From JAWKTV01 sp041398905 (GTDB taxonomy: Bacteria; Planctomycetota; Planctomycetia; Planctomycetales; Planctomycetaceae): a DNA stretch of 64,000 bases. This document shows positions 1-10,202 of the stretch, piece by piece. The notes below the pieces were generated by a model, which saw nothing but the letters and a program-made list of their open reading frames with translations, was not told the origin of the DNA and did not search any database. How positions within the stretch are numbered: the first letter of the stretch is position 1; each line of letters begins with the position of its first letter. The position numbers and the translations under genes are program-made. The stretch lies in the NCBI GenBank assembly GCA_041398905.1, contig JAWKTV010000004.1:1-64000 (forward strand). The letters run 5' to 3'.

Positions 1-846
1 CGGTCCGCCGATCGCATCCCAGATCGCGAGCATGTTGAGCAGCCCGGCGATCCAGGTGAAAACGAGCCAGACTTCGAGCTGGTTGCCGAAGCGGGCATGA
101 AGCTGGTTTTCTTCACCCGGAGACATTGGCACGCCGGCCCGATCGGCCAGCGGACGGGGGATTGAAGCCACCAGCACTCCCAGCCGCTGGTCCGTGGTGG
201 CGTCGCGGGCCGACGCAAAGACGAGTCGACGGGCGGTCGCTCGGATCGGCTCTTCGAGTACGGCGGGGTCGAGGGTCACCTCGGCGTTCACGCCATCGAT
301 CGTGCCGGTGAACCGCGCCGCGATCGCCTCGGCACCGAGGTCGGTCTTGATTGGCTCAATCTGGATGGTACCGATCGCGGGCACGCCGTCGTCCAGCGGA
401 GACCGCACCTCTTCCACCTCCTGATGCGACCGTTCGAGGCTGTGCAGCAACGAGCCAAGATCGCCCGGATGCGGAAAATTCACGGGGACGAATGTTCCTT
501 CGAACTCGGCATTGATGGCGCGATCGATCGACTTCGCGCGGACGTTGGTTTCACTCGCGAACCGCCGACTCTGGATGAGCGCGTACAGCGAAGGCAGACC
601 GACACCAAGCTGCGCCGTGTATTTCAAGAGCCTCGTTTTGTCGCGCGTCGGCTCGCGCACGTCCGGAGGCTGCACGGCCGACCAGTCCGCCATCGCCCAA
701 CCGCTGAGGAACAGTCCGAGAATGCAGACGAGATAGATCGCCCCCTTCAGGTTGCGTCCCTGGTAGAAGTGTCCCGCACCCGGAACCAGCCAGGCGAGCA
801 CGCCGGCGATCCACGGGTCTTTGAGCTGAATCCGACGATCTACCAT
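1..846 (-). CDS. Membrane protein with GAGHFYQGR motif (DUF6677-like), 3' end outside window
   Basis: An open minus-strand frame of 282 codons runs from an ATG at 846 to the window edge without a stop. The start is preceded by GAGG about seven bases upstream. The N-terminus carries a Pro-Gly-Ala-Gly-His-Phe-Tyr-Gln-Gly-Arg motif at about residues 17-26 followed by a hydrophobic segment (about 30-46), the layout of TM2-like/DUF6677 small membrane proteins common in planctomycetes. A soluble domain of roughly 170 residues follows, and a second hydrophobic segment begins near the cut end. Function is unknown; the family name is from memory of the motif and should be treated as tentative, whereas the reading frame itself is solid. 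Confidence 0.8.
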   Translation of the reverse strand, partial: MVDRRIQLKDPWIAGVLAWLVPGAGHFYQGRNLKGAIYLVCILGLFLSGWAMADWSAVQPPDVREPTRDKTRLLKYTAQLGVGLPSLYALIQSRRFASETNVRAKSIDRAINAEFEGTFVPVNFPHPGDLGSLLHSLERSHQEVEEVRSPLDDGVPAIGTIQIEPIKTDLGAEAIAARFTGTIDGVNAEVTLDPAVLEEPIRATARRLVFASARDATTDQRLGVLVASIPRPLADRAGVPMSPGEENQLHARFGNQLEVWLVFTWIAGLLNMLAIWDAIGGP

Positions 847-1174
847 CTGACATCCTCGAAGCGGTCTTGAATCGACACTCCACTCACAACTGCGGGCTTC
901 CTCGCGGGCTTGTCGCCGTGCGGCGTCGCTCCACAGACCGGACCTATCACCCGTTCAGCGTTCTCCGCCGCCCAATGTGACCGCGGGCGAAAGTCGCACT
1001 GCAATCAACTGAAACGGACTTTGTACGTCGGAGTCCCGCCCGGTGTTTGAGACCGGCCGGGCCATTACCTCCGGGATTCTAGGGGGCCGCGTGAATCGCG
1101 AAAAGGCGAAGGGGTTAGAGAGCGTTGAGGGGCCCAAAGCGTCGTGGCGTCAACCGATTGGAACCAGGCGGCGA
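847..1174. other. Intergenic, no gene seen
   Basis: The 328 bases between the DUF58 gene stop and the next minus-strand gene contain no frame with family resemblance. It presumably holds the promoter of the gene starting at 846; I cannot pick a convincing -35/-10 pair. Confidence 0.5.
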
Positions 1175-2587
1175 TTACCCCCAATGCGCCAGCCGCTGCA
1201 ACAGTTCTGTTGTCGGTTCGACAATACTCATCCCGTGCAGCAGCCTCGACCGATCGCGGGGGCCGTCGCTGCTCCATCGTTCGGCCTGCCTTTGGGCTTC
1301 GGCGGGGCGAGGCGTGATGAGCAGCACCTGATGCCGCGGCGTTCGATGCGGCAGCGCGGTCTCCAGCAGTTCGGTCAAATGATCGTTGGAAGTCGCGGCG
1401 ACCTGGGCCATGCCATCGAGCAAGGTCTCCAGTCGGTGCGATCCTGCGGAGCCTCCCCACTGAAACGAGTGCCGACCCGCGACCGCCACGTACGGTACGG
1501 AATCGTGCCCGTGGCGGTACTGTTCGGCGGCGATCGAGCTGGCGAGGCTGAGCGCGCGTTCCACAGCGAGCAGTGCTTCATCGTCACCGCCGACGGGGGA
1601 CCAGGCGTCCACCAGCAGCAACACATCCTGTGCGCGGCTCTCTTGAAACTCCCTCACCATCAGCTCGCCGCGTCGCGCGGAGGTCTTCCAGTGAATGGAC
1701 CGCAGGTCGTCTCCGCGGCGGTACTCGCGGAGCTTGTGAAACTCGTCATCCTGTGAGCCGCCCTGCGGCTGCTTGTGCATCGCCAGTCGCGCCGCCGCTT
1801 GCAACCTGGTCTGCCAGTCGCTCCCCAGCACACCCAGCCGGGGGTAAACGAGAATCTGGTCGCCAAGATCAATAACGACACCGCGTTCGACGAGGCCGAG
1901 CGGGAAGCGGGTATTGATCTGCACTGGGCCAAGCCGATAGATGCCGCGCTGTTCGAGACGCAGTTGGTAGTGCGTCGTTCGCGACTGCCGCGAGGGGACG
2001 CGGGCGAACAGGGTGGCGGGGTGGAGCGTCTCCCGCGGGTTTGTAACCCGGTCGACGACCGTCATCACCCAGCAGGCAAGCCACCGCTTGTCATTATTTA
2101 GCGTGACCTCGATCGACAACGGCTCACCCGCCATTGTTCGTTCGGGACGGTTTCGTTCCACTCGAATTGACTTAAGCAGCGTGAACGTCAGCCAGCCATT
2201 GACGATGAACGGCCCGGCCATGAGCGAGAACACGAGCATCAGCGGATTCGAGTGGCCGATCAGTGAACCGATGAAGACCACCACCATGATTCCGATGTAA
2301 GCCAGCCCTTCCCGCGGAAACCGCAAGCGGTGCTTGCCAATCACGGATGAGCGACTGAGGGTCGGCCAGATTCCGGCGATGACCTCTTTGAGTCCCCAGA
2401 TCGAGAAGAAGACGCCGCACGTCACGACCAGCGTGTGCCCCAGCACCGACAGCTTGCTGCCGACGAAGTTGGTCGACAGTTCCAAGCCCACAATCCCCAG
2501 CCCGATCGCCATCGCGACCACGCCGGCGACCGACAGCGTGCGGTCGCCCGGGGGAAGTGGCGAAGATGCTCGGACGGTTGAGTTCAA
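1175..2587 (-). CDS. DUF58 domain protein
   Basis: A 470-residue protein read from a TTG codon at 2587; no clear Shine-Dalgarno precedes it, so the start is uncertain. Four hydrophobic segments occupy roughly residues 18-135 in pairs. The C-terminal half has the DUF58 signature, Arg-Glu-Tyr-x-x-Gly-Asp-Asp-x-Arg-x-Ile-His-Trp-Lys-x-Ser-Ala-Arg near residue 290, followed by a region that in this family resembles a von Willebrand A fold (LLLVDAWSP). DUF58 proteins normally sit beside MoxR ATPases and BatA/VWA proteins; neither is adjacent here, although a BatA-like gene lies at 17400. The role is probably in a MoxR-linked envelope chaperone system, by family association only. Confidence 0.9.
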   Translation of the reverse strand: MNSTVRASSPLPPGDRTLSVAGVVAMAIGLGIVGLELSTNFVGSKLSVLGHTLVVTCGVFFSIWGLKEVIAGIWPTLSRSSVIGKHRLRFPREGLAYIGIMVVVFIGSLIGHSNPLMLVFSLMAGPFIVNGWLTFTLLKSIRVERNRPERTMAGEPLSIEVTLNNDKRWLACWVMTVVDRVTNPRETLHPATLFARVPSRQSRTTHYQLRLEQRGIYRLGPVQINTRFPLGLVERGVVIDLGDQILVYPRLGVLGSDWQTRLQAAARLAMHKQPQGGSQDDEFHKLREYRRGDDLRSIHWKTSARRGELMVREFQESRAQDVLLLVDAWSPVGGDDEALLAVERALSLASSIAAEQYRHGHDSVPYVAVAGRHSFQWGGSAGSHRLETLLDGMAQVAATSNDHLTELLETALPHRTPRHQVLLITPRPAEAQRQAERWSSDGPRDRSRLLHGMSIVEPTTELLQRLAHWG

Positions 2588-2730
2588 GTGGCGTGTACGA
2601 TGCTGTGGATGCGGGACGGTTCGCGGGCGGCGGCGACGCGGAAGTGAACGGCGAACTGATGCGGCATCACCGTCGGGCGGTATGTCGCGAAGGGCCGCAA
2701 TACTGTTCGCAGCCGGCCCTCTCCACTCGC

Positions 2731-3084
2731 CTAGCTCCGCCGCTCGACCCGAACAGTGGTGCGGATGCCGCCCCGGGGGGTGAACGCACCTTCAATCCGC
2801 AACCACCGCGGCTGGGTGACGGCGAACAGATCGTCGGCAATCGAGTTCGTCACCCGCTCGTAGAACGCTCCGTAGTTGCGGTACTGCTGCAAATACATCT
2901 TCAGCGACTTCAGCTCAAAGCAGTGCTGATCGGGAGCGTAAACGATCGTGAGGGTGCCGAAGTCGGGTTGACCAGTCACAGGGCAGACGGATGTGAATTC
3001 CGGACAGATCGTCTCGATCTCGTATTCGCGATCGGGGTACGGATTGGCGAAGACCTCCAACAGGTCTCGGGTCGGCTCAGGCAT
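2731..3084 (-). CDS. queF: NADPH-dependent 7-cyano-7-deazaguanine reductase QueF
   Basis: QueF reduces preQ0 to preQ1 in queuosine biosynthesis for tRNA modification in the cytoplasm. The 117-residue product matches the short (unimodular) QueF class. The sequence FTSVCPVTGQPDFG holds the catalytic Cys34, and ELKSLKMYL followed by QQYRN is the conserved substrate/NADPH-binding stretch; a Glu in FYERVTN corresponds to the conserved downstream acid. The frame stays open further upstream, but ATG at 3084 gives the family-length protein and the upstream residues look non-native. No other queuosine gene is in the window. Transcribed with its minus-strand neighbours but with gaps over 100 bases on both sides. 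Confidence 0.95.
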   Translation of the reverse strand: MPEPTRDLLEVFANPYPDREYEIETICPEFTSVCPVTGQPDFGTLTIVYAPDQHCFELKSLKMYLQQYRNYGAFYERVTNSIADDLFAVTQPRWLRIEGAFTPRGGIRTTVRVERRS

Positions 3085-3273
3085 CGTTTCACTCGGATCA
3101 GGGATGGTCGGTCCGCCGGGCACACCCGCAGACCTCTTCGTGCAGCTCACATCATAGCGGCGAACACACGCCTGGTCAGTCCGCAACCGGGGGCTGACTG
3201 GTCGAGTTGTGCGGGACTGTCCTGGCAGTGTGAAGCACTGACGAGCGGCAAGCCCGGTCTGGCGGGGCGCGCG

Positions 3274-5510
3274 TCAACACTCTCGCACAACGACGTGGTT
3301 CCCCTGCACGCTCACAACCTCGACCCGGCTGCCGGACTCGATAAACGGTCCTTCGCTGACGACATCCCGCAACCGCCCCTCGATACGAGCCTTTCCGGCC
3401 GGTCGCAACATCGTCGCCGCTTCACCCCGTGCGCCCACCAGCTCGTGTCTGACGTTCGCCAGTTCCGGCCGCAGCCGTGGAGATCCATCGTCCTCCAACT
3501 CCGTCCCCGGCACCTTGAGCACCATCTCCTCCATGAAGGGGAGCTTCGGCAGAAACTGGTTCACCAGCAGCCCAAAGCCCAGTACCACCAGCACGGCGAC
3601 GCTCAGCAGCTTCATCGTCTCGGTTGCCTGAGAGAAGTCGCGGCCCGGCTCGATATTGCCGAAGGTCTGGCTCGCCAGCACCAGCGAGAGAATCAGCAGC
3701 GCCCCACCTGATAGGCCGAAGACTCCGAAGCCGGGAATCACGAAGACCTCCATCGCCAGAAACGCCAGCCCCAGGATGAACAGCACGATCTCCAGCGCCC
3801 CGGCCGTTCCCCCCAAAAACCGGCTCCAGAAGAACAGCGAGATGCACAGCACGGCCGCGATCCCCAGCCCCCCGGTCATCATGTGGACTTCCAGGTAAAT
3901 GAGAATGAATGCGAGTGCGAACAGCATGCCCGTGATGACCGGCCGATTGAGCGTAAACACGAGATCGTCGACCCACTGTTTCTGCACCCGCCGGATGGCG
4001 ATGTCGGGACCCAATCCCACACGCTGCCGCACCTCGTCGAAACTTTCGACCGGAGGCTCCGCGACCAGCAGTTGCTGCGCCCGCAAACCAGTGACGGTCA
4101 GCAGGCCGTTACCGGCTTCGGCGACCTGCGGGCCACGGATCCACTCCGCCTCAACGGCGTCCAGCTCTTCATCGGATTTGTACGTCACGATGCCAGTCGC
4201 ACGTTCAGTCGCCTGAAAGACCTGCAACGTGGGATCAGCCATCGCGAGCAGCACCGCCGCTGGCCGGCGTTTCAGCTCCGCCAGTTCCTGCATGGTTTGC
4301 ATCAGGAACGCCTTCTCGTCGTGGGAGGAGTCATCGAAGTTGAAGTCCCGACGCCGGCCGACCGCCCCGAACGTCGCCTCGGGGGTGAGGTAGATCTCGT
4401 CACAGCCCAGCGCGACGATCGCGGCTTCACCGGTCGCCATCTCGGGAACCCAGGCTACCGTGCGGATGTCGCGGTCCTGCAGAAGCGCGATCGCGATCGC
4501 CAGATCGCGGACCTGCGCAAGCTGCCCGCCAGGCGAATGAATCTCGAAAATGATCAGGTCGGCCCCCGCCTCGACGGAGCGACTCATCTGCCGCTGCAGG
4601 AACGATCCCAGCACGGAATTAATCGCTCCCCGTACCTCAATCAGGCTCACCCTGGCGGCCGCAGGCCCTTGGGACGCCTCGCGGAGACTCTCCGGAGCCA
4701 GCCGATAAAGTGCCGCGACATCGCCACGACTCTCTGCCAGATGAGTGACCAGAATCCCCGCTGACTCCGCCTGCTCACCCGTGAACACCCCGACGCTGCC
4801 CGGCTCCTTGAGCGTTTGCGACTGCGGCACCACTGCCTGCCCTCGGTGGACGCGCGGGCCTTGCCGCCGTGACGATCTTCCGTTCGGCGCTCGCCGGTGG
4901 GAGACTCGATCGTCAATTGTACGAGCGTAGATTTCGGGTCGATCATTGCGGCCGCCAGTGCCGGGCTGACACGGCGGTTGCGACCGCGGGCGATCAACTC
5001 CTGCACGACCGCCTGCTGGTCGCCCGGCAAGGCTTCGCCCAGTCCAACGTCCCCGAGCTTCGCCGAGCGAGCCATTACGATTTCGGAGCAAGCCAACGCC
5101 AGCAGCACGTTGTAGCCACTCACCTCTTCGGGCACCCACGCGACCGTCGTCACACCCGTCAAGGTCGGCGACGTCAGGAAGTCGGCCAGCGCGTAGATGT
5201 GGTGGAACTGGCTTTGGCCAGGCGTAATCTCGACGATCAGCACCGCCTCGCGTCCCTCGCGGCGGGCTTCGTCCTGCAGTGCCAAGGCCGTCCGCCGGAC
5301 CCGGCCGATGGCATCGTCCGTGACCGGGCTCGACAGGGTCAGAAACTGCCCCAGTGAGGGTTTCGACTGAGCAGCCAACTGTTGAGCCGGGAGTACGGAC
5401 GGCAAGAGCGCGCACAGCAGCACTGCTGCGGTCGCGAGGCGGCGGCCCGCGTCTCGACACCACCGCAGCTCTGGTTGATCCGCCGCTTGCCTCGGGTCAG
5501 TTGTTTGCAT
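3274..5510 (-). CDS. NfeD-type protein with two ClpP/crotonase-like domains (frame breaks inside)
   Basis: The gene runs from ATG 5510, followed by a signal peptide (ATAAVLLCALLPSVLPA), to TGA at 3274. The span is 2237 bases, not a multiple of three. The frame changes between about 4900 and 4820; two single-base shifts restore a continuous family-like reading (KIVTAA, then VVPQSQTLKEPG). The first half has a ClpP-class membrane-protease-like domain (AWVPEEVSGYN, LGDVG); a second copy follows (AWVPEMATGEA, FGAVG). C-terminal to these are about four membrane helices (LFALAFILIYLE, LFFWSRFLG, VIPGFGVFGLSGG) and a small OB-fold NfeD domain ending in VVVREC. NfeD proteins act at the cytoplasmic membrane, often with stomatin-like partners; none is adjacent. 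The canonical catalytic serine is not obvious in either copy. Confidence 0.88.
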
Positions 5511-6059
5511 CGCGTCAGCTCCCAGCACCAGTCGCACTTCCGCGTCACCGCGCCGCGAACCGATTATACGTGATCGATGGAATCCAGGGATCAAACAATC
5601 ACGACTTCTCTCCCATTCGGGCGCAGGCAACTGGTGTCGGTCGTTGAGTGGACCCAAGTCGACTGCGATGGGAGGTGTTTGGCAATTCCCTGACGGACTT
5701 GCCAAGATGCCAATGACACGTTCCTTATTGGACTGTTGGCGCCGCTGCGTTGGCGGCATTCGCGGGTTACGAACGGGCAATGGCGCCAGTGGGTGTGGCG
5801 GAGATGATGGGATGTCGATTACGTGATCGCTACAGTTGCGATCATTGAGGTGTGTCAGTAAACTGCACCGCTTGCACCGGCGACTGCGCGCCGGTTCCGT
5901 CTGCGAATTGCACTTGCAGGCGCGGACAGGTCACGCTTAAGTGGTTTTCTGTCTAGCAGTTGTGTCAGTTTCTGGCGATCCATAGAGTTTTCCGAAGTGT
6001 CGCGCCGGCGGGAGCAATGCACTCCGCTGGTGTCGCTGCGGCTGTGAGAGGGTAAGACG
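5511..6059. other. Divergent intergenic region upstream of rplM
   Basis: 549 bases between the divergent nfeD-like gene and rplM. No gene is seen. It contains the candidate rplM promoter listed separately and leaves a leader of nearly 200 bases before the rplM start, long enough for regulation, but I recognise no known ribosomal-protein leader fold by eye. Confidence 0.5.
5836..5864 (+). promoter_or_regulatory. Candidate sigma-70-like promoter for rplM-rpsI
   Basis: TTGCGA at 5836-5841 and TAAACT at 5859-5864 are separated by 17 bases, each matching four of six consensus positions. The position is about 195 bases upstream of the rplM start. Picked by eye only; planctomycete promoter consensus is poorly known. 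Confidence 0.35.
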
Positions 6060-6542
6060 GTGTCGAAGACATTTGTTGCCAAGAAAGAGACGTACGAGCC
6101 GCGTTGGTACGTGGTGGATGCGGACGGCATGCTGGTGGGTCGCCTGGCGAACAAGCTGGCGACGATCCTGATGGGTAAGCACCGCCCGACCTACACCCCG
6201 CACGTCGACACGGGCGATTTCGTCGTGGTGGTGAATGCGGACAAGGTCCGGTTCAGCGGCAAGCCCGCGAAGCACGAATCGCACCCGTACTTCACCCGGA
6301 AGATGGAAACCCAGACGTACGAGCACTCCACCCGTTACCCGGGCGGTCGCAAGATTCGCACGGCGGCGGACATGCTGGAGAAGAAGCCGGAGTTCATTCT
6401 GCAGGAGGCTGTCCGGCGGATGCTGCCCAAGAACAATCTGGGTCGCCATATGCTGAAGAAACTGAAGCTGTACTCCGGTGCGAATCACCCGCATCAGTCA
6501 CAGCAGCCCGAGGCCCTGCCTGAGCAGTACCTCAACTGGTAA
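6060..6542 (+). CDS. rplM: 50S ribosomal protein L13
   Basis: The 160-residue product contains the L13 core: WYVVDADGMLVGRLA near residue 16, the GKHRPTYTPHVDTGD block, and RMLPKNNLGRHMLKKLKLY near the C-terminus. The GTG start is preceded by GAGAGGG at a good distance. L13 binds 23S rRNA early in large-subunit assembly. The protein has a short Gln/Pro-rich C-terminal extension after the usual end. It is followed by rpsI 103 bases downstream, the conserved L13-S9 pairing found across bacteria, so both are probably co-transcribed. Confidence 0.97.
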   Translation: MSKTFVAKKETYEPRWYVVDADGMLVGRLANKLATILMGKHRPTYTPHVDTGDFVVVVNADKVRFSGKPAKHESHPYFTRKMETQTYEHSTRYPGGRKIRTAADMLEKKPEFILQEAVRRMLPKNNLGRHMLKKLKLYSGANHPHQSQQPEALPEQYLNW

Positions 6543-6645
6543 TCAAATGCGGGTCGTCGGGCGGTGGAGTGCCGCTTTAGGACGACTCAATTGATGCACA
6601 CACTGAATCCAAACGATATCCGCAGCGATCGAAGGCGACCGAGGC

Positions 6646-7183
6646 ATGGCGAGCGAACCAGAACAGAACGTCGACGAAACGAATACCGGGACTGAGGCGG
6701 AGGGGACACGCACCCTGTCGCTCGAAGAGTCGCTCGATATCGGCTCACAGTCCGGTGGCGACACCGAGAAGTCCGTCGGTACGATTCGCGGCAAGATCGA
6801 CAAGTTCGGCGTTGCGATGGGCACCGGCCGTCGCAAGACGTCGGTCGCTCGCATCCGCCTGAAGGATGGGAACGGCAAGTTCATCGTCAACGGCCGTGAG
6901 CTGAACGAGTACTTCCCGTCCATCCGCGATCAGGTCGCCGCCAAGGGGCCGCTGAAGGCGACGGACATGCTGGGCAAGGTGGACGTTCAGGTCAAAGTGG
7001 TGGCGGTGGTTTGACCGGCCAGTCCTGACGCGCCCATCGTGCTGGGCATCGCCCGCGCATTGCAGGCCAAGGACGAGACGCTGCACAGCTGGCGAAGTTC
7101 ACACCCGCGACGGCCGCATGGTGGAACGCAAGAAGTACGGCCGGCGGAAGGCTCGCCGCAGCTTCCAGTTCTCGAAGCGCTGA
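6646..7183 (+). CDS. rpsI: 30S ribosomal protein S9 (frame breaks in the second half)
   Basis: S9 lies at the ribosomal P site, where its C-terminal tail contacts initiator tRNA. The frame from ATG 6646 reads an acidic N-terminal extension of about 58 residues, then the S9 core (GTGRRKTSVARIRL, FIVNGRELNEYFP). After about 7000 the frame is lost; the remaining family sequence is visible in other frames (GGGLTGQ, VLGIARAL, then RDGRMVERKKYGRRKARR to SFQFSKR with stop at 7183). The span of 538 bases is not a multiple of three, and at least three small indels are needed. Because S9 is essential and follows rplM as expected, sequence error is far more likely than gene loss. The true start could be further downstream if the extension is not translated. 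Confidence 0.93.
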
Positions 7184-7350
7184 ACCGAGCACGGGTGGCG
7201 AACTGGCTTCCCCGTCTGGATCAATCAGGACCCCTGTCGACGCGCCGGTCGGCCGGGTTTTGAGACTCCGCCCATCCGGGCAGGTGGTCGAGGACGCCGA
7301 CTTCGATTCCATACCGTCACCCTGGGAGCGCCCGGGTGTGGGAGCATCCA

Positions 7351-8707
7351 TGTACAAATCGCTGTTGCAGCCTGACTTGCGGCTCGCCCTGCGCCGATCC
7401 GACGCGGCTTCGCTGAAGGCGTTCTGCCAGACCCTGTCGGTCGCGGCGCCGAGATCATGGAGGATCTGGAAGGCGACGAGATCTGGTCGGTCCTGAAGCA
7501 TTGCGACCCCGAGTTGCAGGCCGAGATCTTTCAGTTTTCTCGCTGGCGGATCGGGAAGAACTGGTCCGAGATTATCGACCGCGGATCGCTCTCGAAGATC
7601 ATCGAGGGAAATGGCCTCTGAGCGACCGGGCGGACCTGCTGGGTCGCATGGACGGAGCATCGACGAACTGCTCCCGTTGATCGCCCAGGCCGAGCGGAAC
7701 GACATCAGGCGTCTGCTGGCGTACCCGGAGTATAGTGCCGGGTCGATCATGACGACCGAGTACGCGTCGCTTCCGGCCGACATCACGGCGGGCGAGGCGA
7801 TCAACCGGCTGCGGAAGCAAAGCCGGGAGACCATCTATTACGTCTACATCGTTGACGATCAGCGGCAGTTGATCGGGTTCCTGTCGTTGCGGCGGCTGAT
7901 TCAGGCGAAGCCGCAGGCGAAGCTCGTCGACTTGATGGACAGCGACATCATCAAGGTCCGCGTTGACGCGGACCGCGAAGAAGTGGCGAACGAGATTTCC
8001 CGATTGACGTTCCTGGCGATGCCGGTTGTCGACGACTCCAATCGGCTGGTGGGCATCGCTGACGACGCGCCGCGGCGGTGTTGCAGGAAGAGGCCACGGA
8101 AGACCTTGCGTCTCGCCGCCGTACAGCCGCTCGAAGATGGTTACCTGGACACTGCGGCTGCTGGAGTTGGGCTGGAAGCGTGGCATCTGGCTGGTGATCC
8201 TGTTGGGAACGGCGTTCGTGACGGCGACGGTCAGCTCGTGCAGCCGCAGGATCCGATGCTGCGGTGCGGCGGACATCTCGACCTTCGCGTGGATGGTGAT
8301 GTTATCGATGGTGCTCGCCAGTGGCGGGAATGGGATCACGTCGGCAGGCCTGATCGCTCCGGATGCTCGCGATCGAGGAGGAGCGTGGCCGGCTGGCGGA
8401 ACTGTTCCGGCTCGTGCTGGTGCGCTGAGATTCAAATGGGGTTGCTGCTGGGATTGACCGTGGGCGGACTGGCCTTTGTGATCGGCAACCTGTGGTCGCC
8501 CCGCAGCAGGCGGCGGTTGTGGGGACGACGGTGTTTCTCGTCGTGGGACTCGGTGCGGTGACCGGTGCCGTCCTGCCGCTGCTGCTCAACCGGGCCGGCT
8601 TCGATCCGGCCCTGATGTCGAACCCGCTGATCGCGTCGATCGTCGATGTGCTGGGCGTCGTGATCTACTATCAGATCGCCAAGCTGATGCTGGGCGTGGC
8701 CGGCTGA
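7351..8707 (+). CDS. mgtE: MgtE-family magnesium transporter (multiple frame breaks)
   Basis: From ATG 7351 the segments of a MgtE protein follow in order, spread over all three frames: an N-terminal domain (LLQPDLRLALRRSD, VLKHCDPELQAEIFQF), the CBS region (EYSAGSIMTTEY, ETIYYVYIVDDQRQLIGFLSLR, DLMDSDI, RLTFLAMPVVDDSNRLVGI), then the membrane domain (LLELGWKRGIWL, LSMVLASGGN, MGLLLGLTVGGLAFVIGNL, VGLGAVTGAVLPLLLNRAGFDPAL, NPLIASIVDVLGVVIYY). The 1357-base span fits the usual length of about 450 residues. At least five frame changes are needed. MgtE forms a dimeric inner-membrane Mg2+ channel gated by its cytosolic domains. Conservation of sequence on both sides of every break points to indel errors, although a recent pseudogene cannot be excluded from the sequence alone. 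Confidence 0.85.
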
Positions 8708-8849
8708 CCGGTCGTTGCGGGACACCGACGACACTGCGCCGCGCGCCGAAAGCCGAATGGATGGCACCAAATGAAAACCGGCGACGATCCGAACAAGGAC
8801 CGCCGCCGGTGTAGACGATTTTGACAATCTCACCGGTGTCGTCGCTGAT

Positions 8850-10202
8850 TCACCCGCGTGCGGCACGACGACTCGATTCGTCGGCGGGTGGTCGTGGGGA
8901 ATATTTCTGGCATTGCTGCGTACAGGTCGCCACGGAGCTTCGCAGGTCGCCGGGGCCGAGCAACCCGGGTCAGGCAGCAAAGACCTGACGGCACACGGGA
9001 CGCATGGTGGTCTTCACACCCAGATGGTTCGCGGGACGCAGAGTCGCGGGGAACCGTACCGTTTCGCACAGTCCGCAGCGCAATACGGCACGGCAGGTGC
9101 AGCACTTCTTCACCATCGTGCAGGTCGTGTACGGCACCACAACGGGTCTCGCAGGTCCATTGCAGACCTTATAGAGAACCCTTTAGTGCGGCACTCTTCC
9201 TTCCAGGTGCAGGTGGTGTACGGCACCTTCTTGCGGGCTCATGTGTAACGCTGCATGGTGCAGGTGGTGTGGCACCGGGTACAGGTCTCGCAGGTCCAGC
9301 TACAGGTGGTGTACGGCACCTTCTTATGCGCGGTGTACGGCACGCGAGTGCACACGGTGTACGGCTCCTTGCAGACACTTCCGTTTCGTAACGGGTGCAG
9401 CATGCCTGCTGCTGCGCGATCTTCGGGCACCACACGCGGCAGCGAACCCTGCGGCGGGCAGGGACAGCAGCAGTTCGGCGGCACAGGAGTCAGCGGCAAC
9501 CGTCGCCCCCCATCCAGACACGGATCCGGCCGCCAGGTGCCGGGGATCGTCTTCTTCACGATCTTCCATACCCGTGGGACACACTTGGTGTAGTGCCGGC
9601 TTGCAGACGGTGTAGCAGACATCGCGGTAGCAGGTGTGGCTCTCCGTCCGGTACTGCGTCTGCAGCCAGACGTCGCGATAGCAGGTCTGGTAGCAGGGCT
9701 TGCGAACAGTGTACTCCGTGCGATAGCACTTGTGGCAGGCTTGTTCCCGGTGCAGCACACGTCGGTAGCAGCGGTGGTACCGGCTTGCGGACCTTGCAGG
9801 TCACGGTGCGATAGCAGGTCGTGTAGAACCGGCTTGCGGACGGTGTACGTCTCCGTTCGGTGGCAGGTCCGGTACACCGTACCAGACCGTGTAGTTCTCG
9901 GTGCAGTAGCAGGTGTCGATACCGTGCGGCTGCCGGGTGACCGGAACCTGCTCGACGCAGCGGTCGTAAACCGTGCCTTGCTCGACACACTCGACTTGGT
10001 CCCACACCACTTCTTTGACTGTGCGGTACTGCGGCGCTTTTTGGCCAGCTCAACGAGCCTCGCAGTAATCGCCGCATGGCTCGCAGCATTCCGTTGGACA
10101 GTGCCGGTATCGGCAGAGCCCCAACAGCCCGGCGTCGGCCTGGCTGCCGAGCGTGGCGAGCAAGATCGCCCGCAACAGGGGCCAACATCGAAAGTATCTC
10201 AT
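8850..10202 (-). CDS. Cys-rich YTV-repeat secreted protein (many frame breaks)
   Basis: ATG at 10202 starts a signal peptide (RYFRCWPLLRAILLATLG, then SQADAG), followed by a Cys-rich mature start (CRYRHCPTECCEPCGDYCEAR). The frame then breaks, continuing as a chain of repeats of the type CYRT-x-TYTVRKP and VPYTTCTW across several frames to about 8850. Tyr-Thr-Val repeats of this kind are known from planctomycetes (the Pfam YTV family, described from Rhodopirellula). Cys spacing suggests a disulfide-rich, possibly cell-wall-associated protein, by inference. A Pro/Cys-rich non-repeat segment lies around 9400-9560. The C-terminal limit is approximate: TGA at 8850 is one plausible end. The number of breaks may reflect assembly difficulty in repeats. 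Confidence 0.72.
9225..9885 (-). repeat. Internal tandem-like repeats encoding YTV/CYRT units
   Basis: On the plus strand a motif such as GGTGTACGGCACCTTCTT recurs at about 9218, 9309 and, in part, 9338 and 9358, and units containing GGCTTGCGGAC or GGCTTGCAGAC followed by GTAGCAGGT recur between 9600 and 9870. Read on the minus strand they encode KKVPYTTC and TCYRTVTYTVRKP-like units, so they are coding repeats within the YTV gene, not a CRISPR array. Confidence 0.75.

Noticed and set aside
9200..9900. Regular repeats resembling a CRISPR array
   Set aside because: Repeats are imperfect, have no unique constant-length spacers, and translate into protein repeats of the YTV gene; no cas genes are near.
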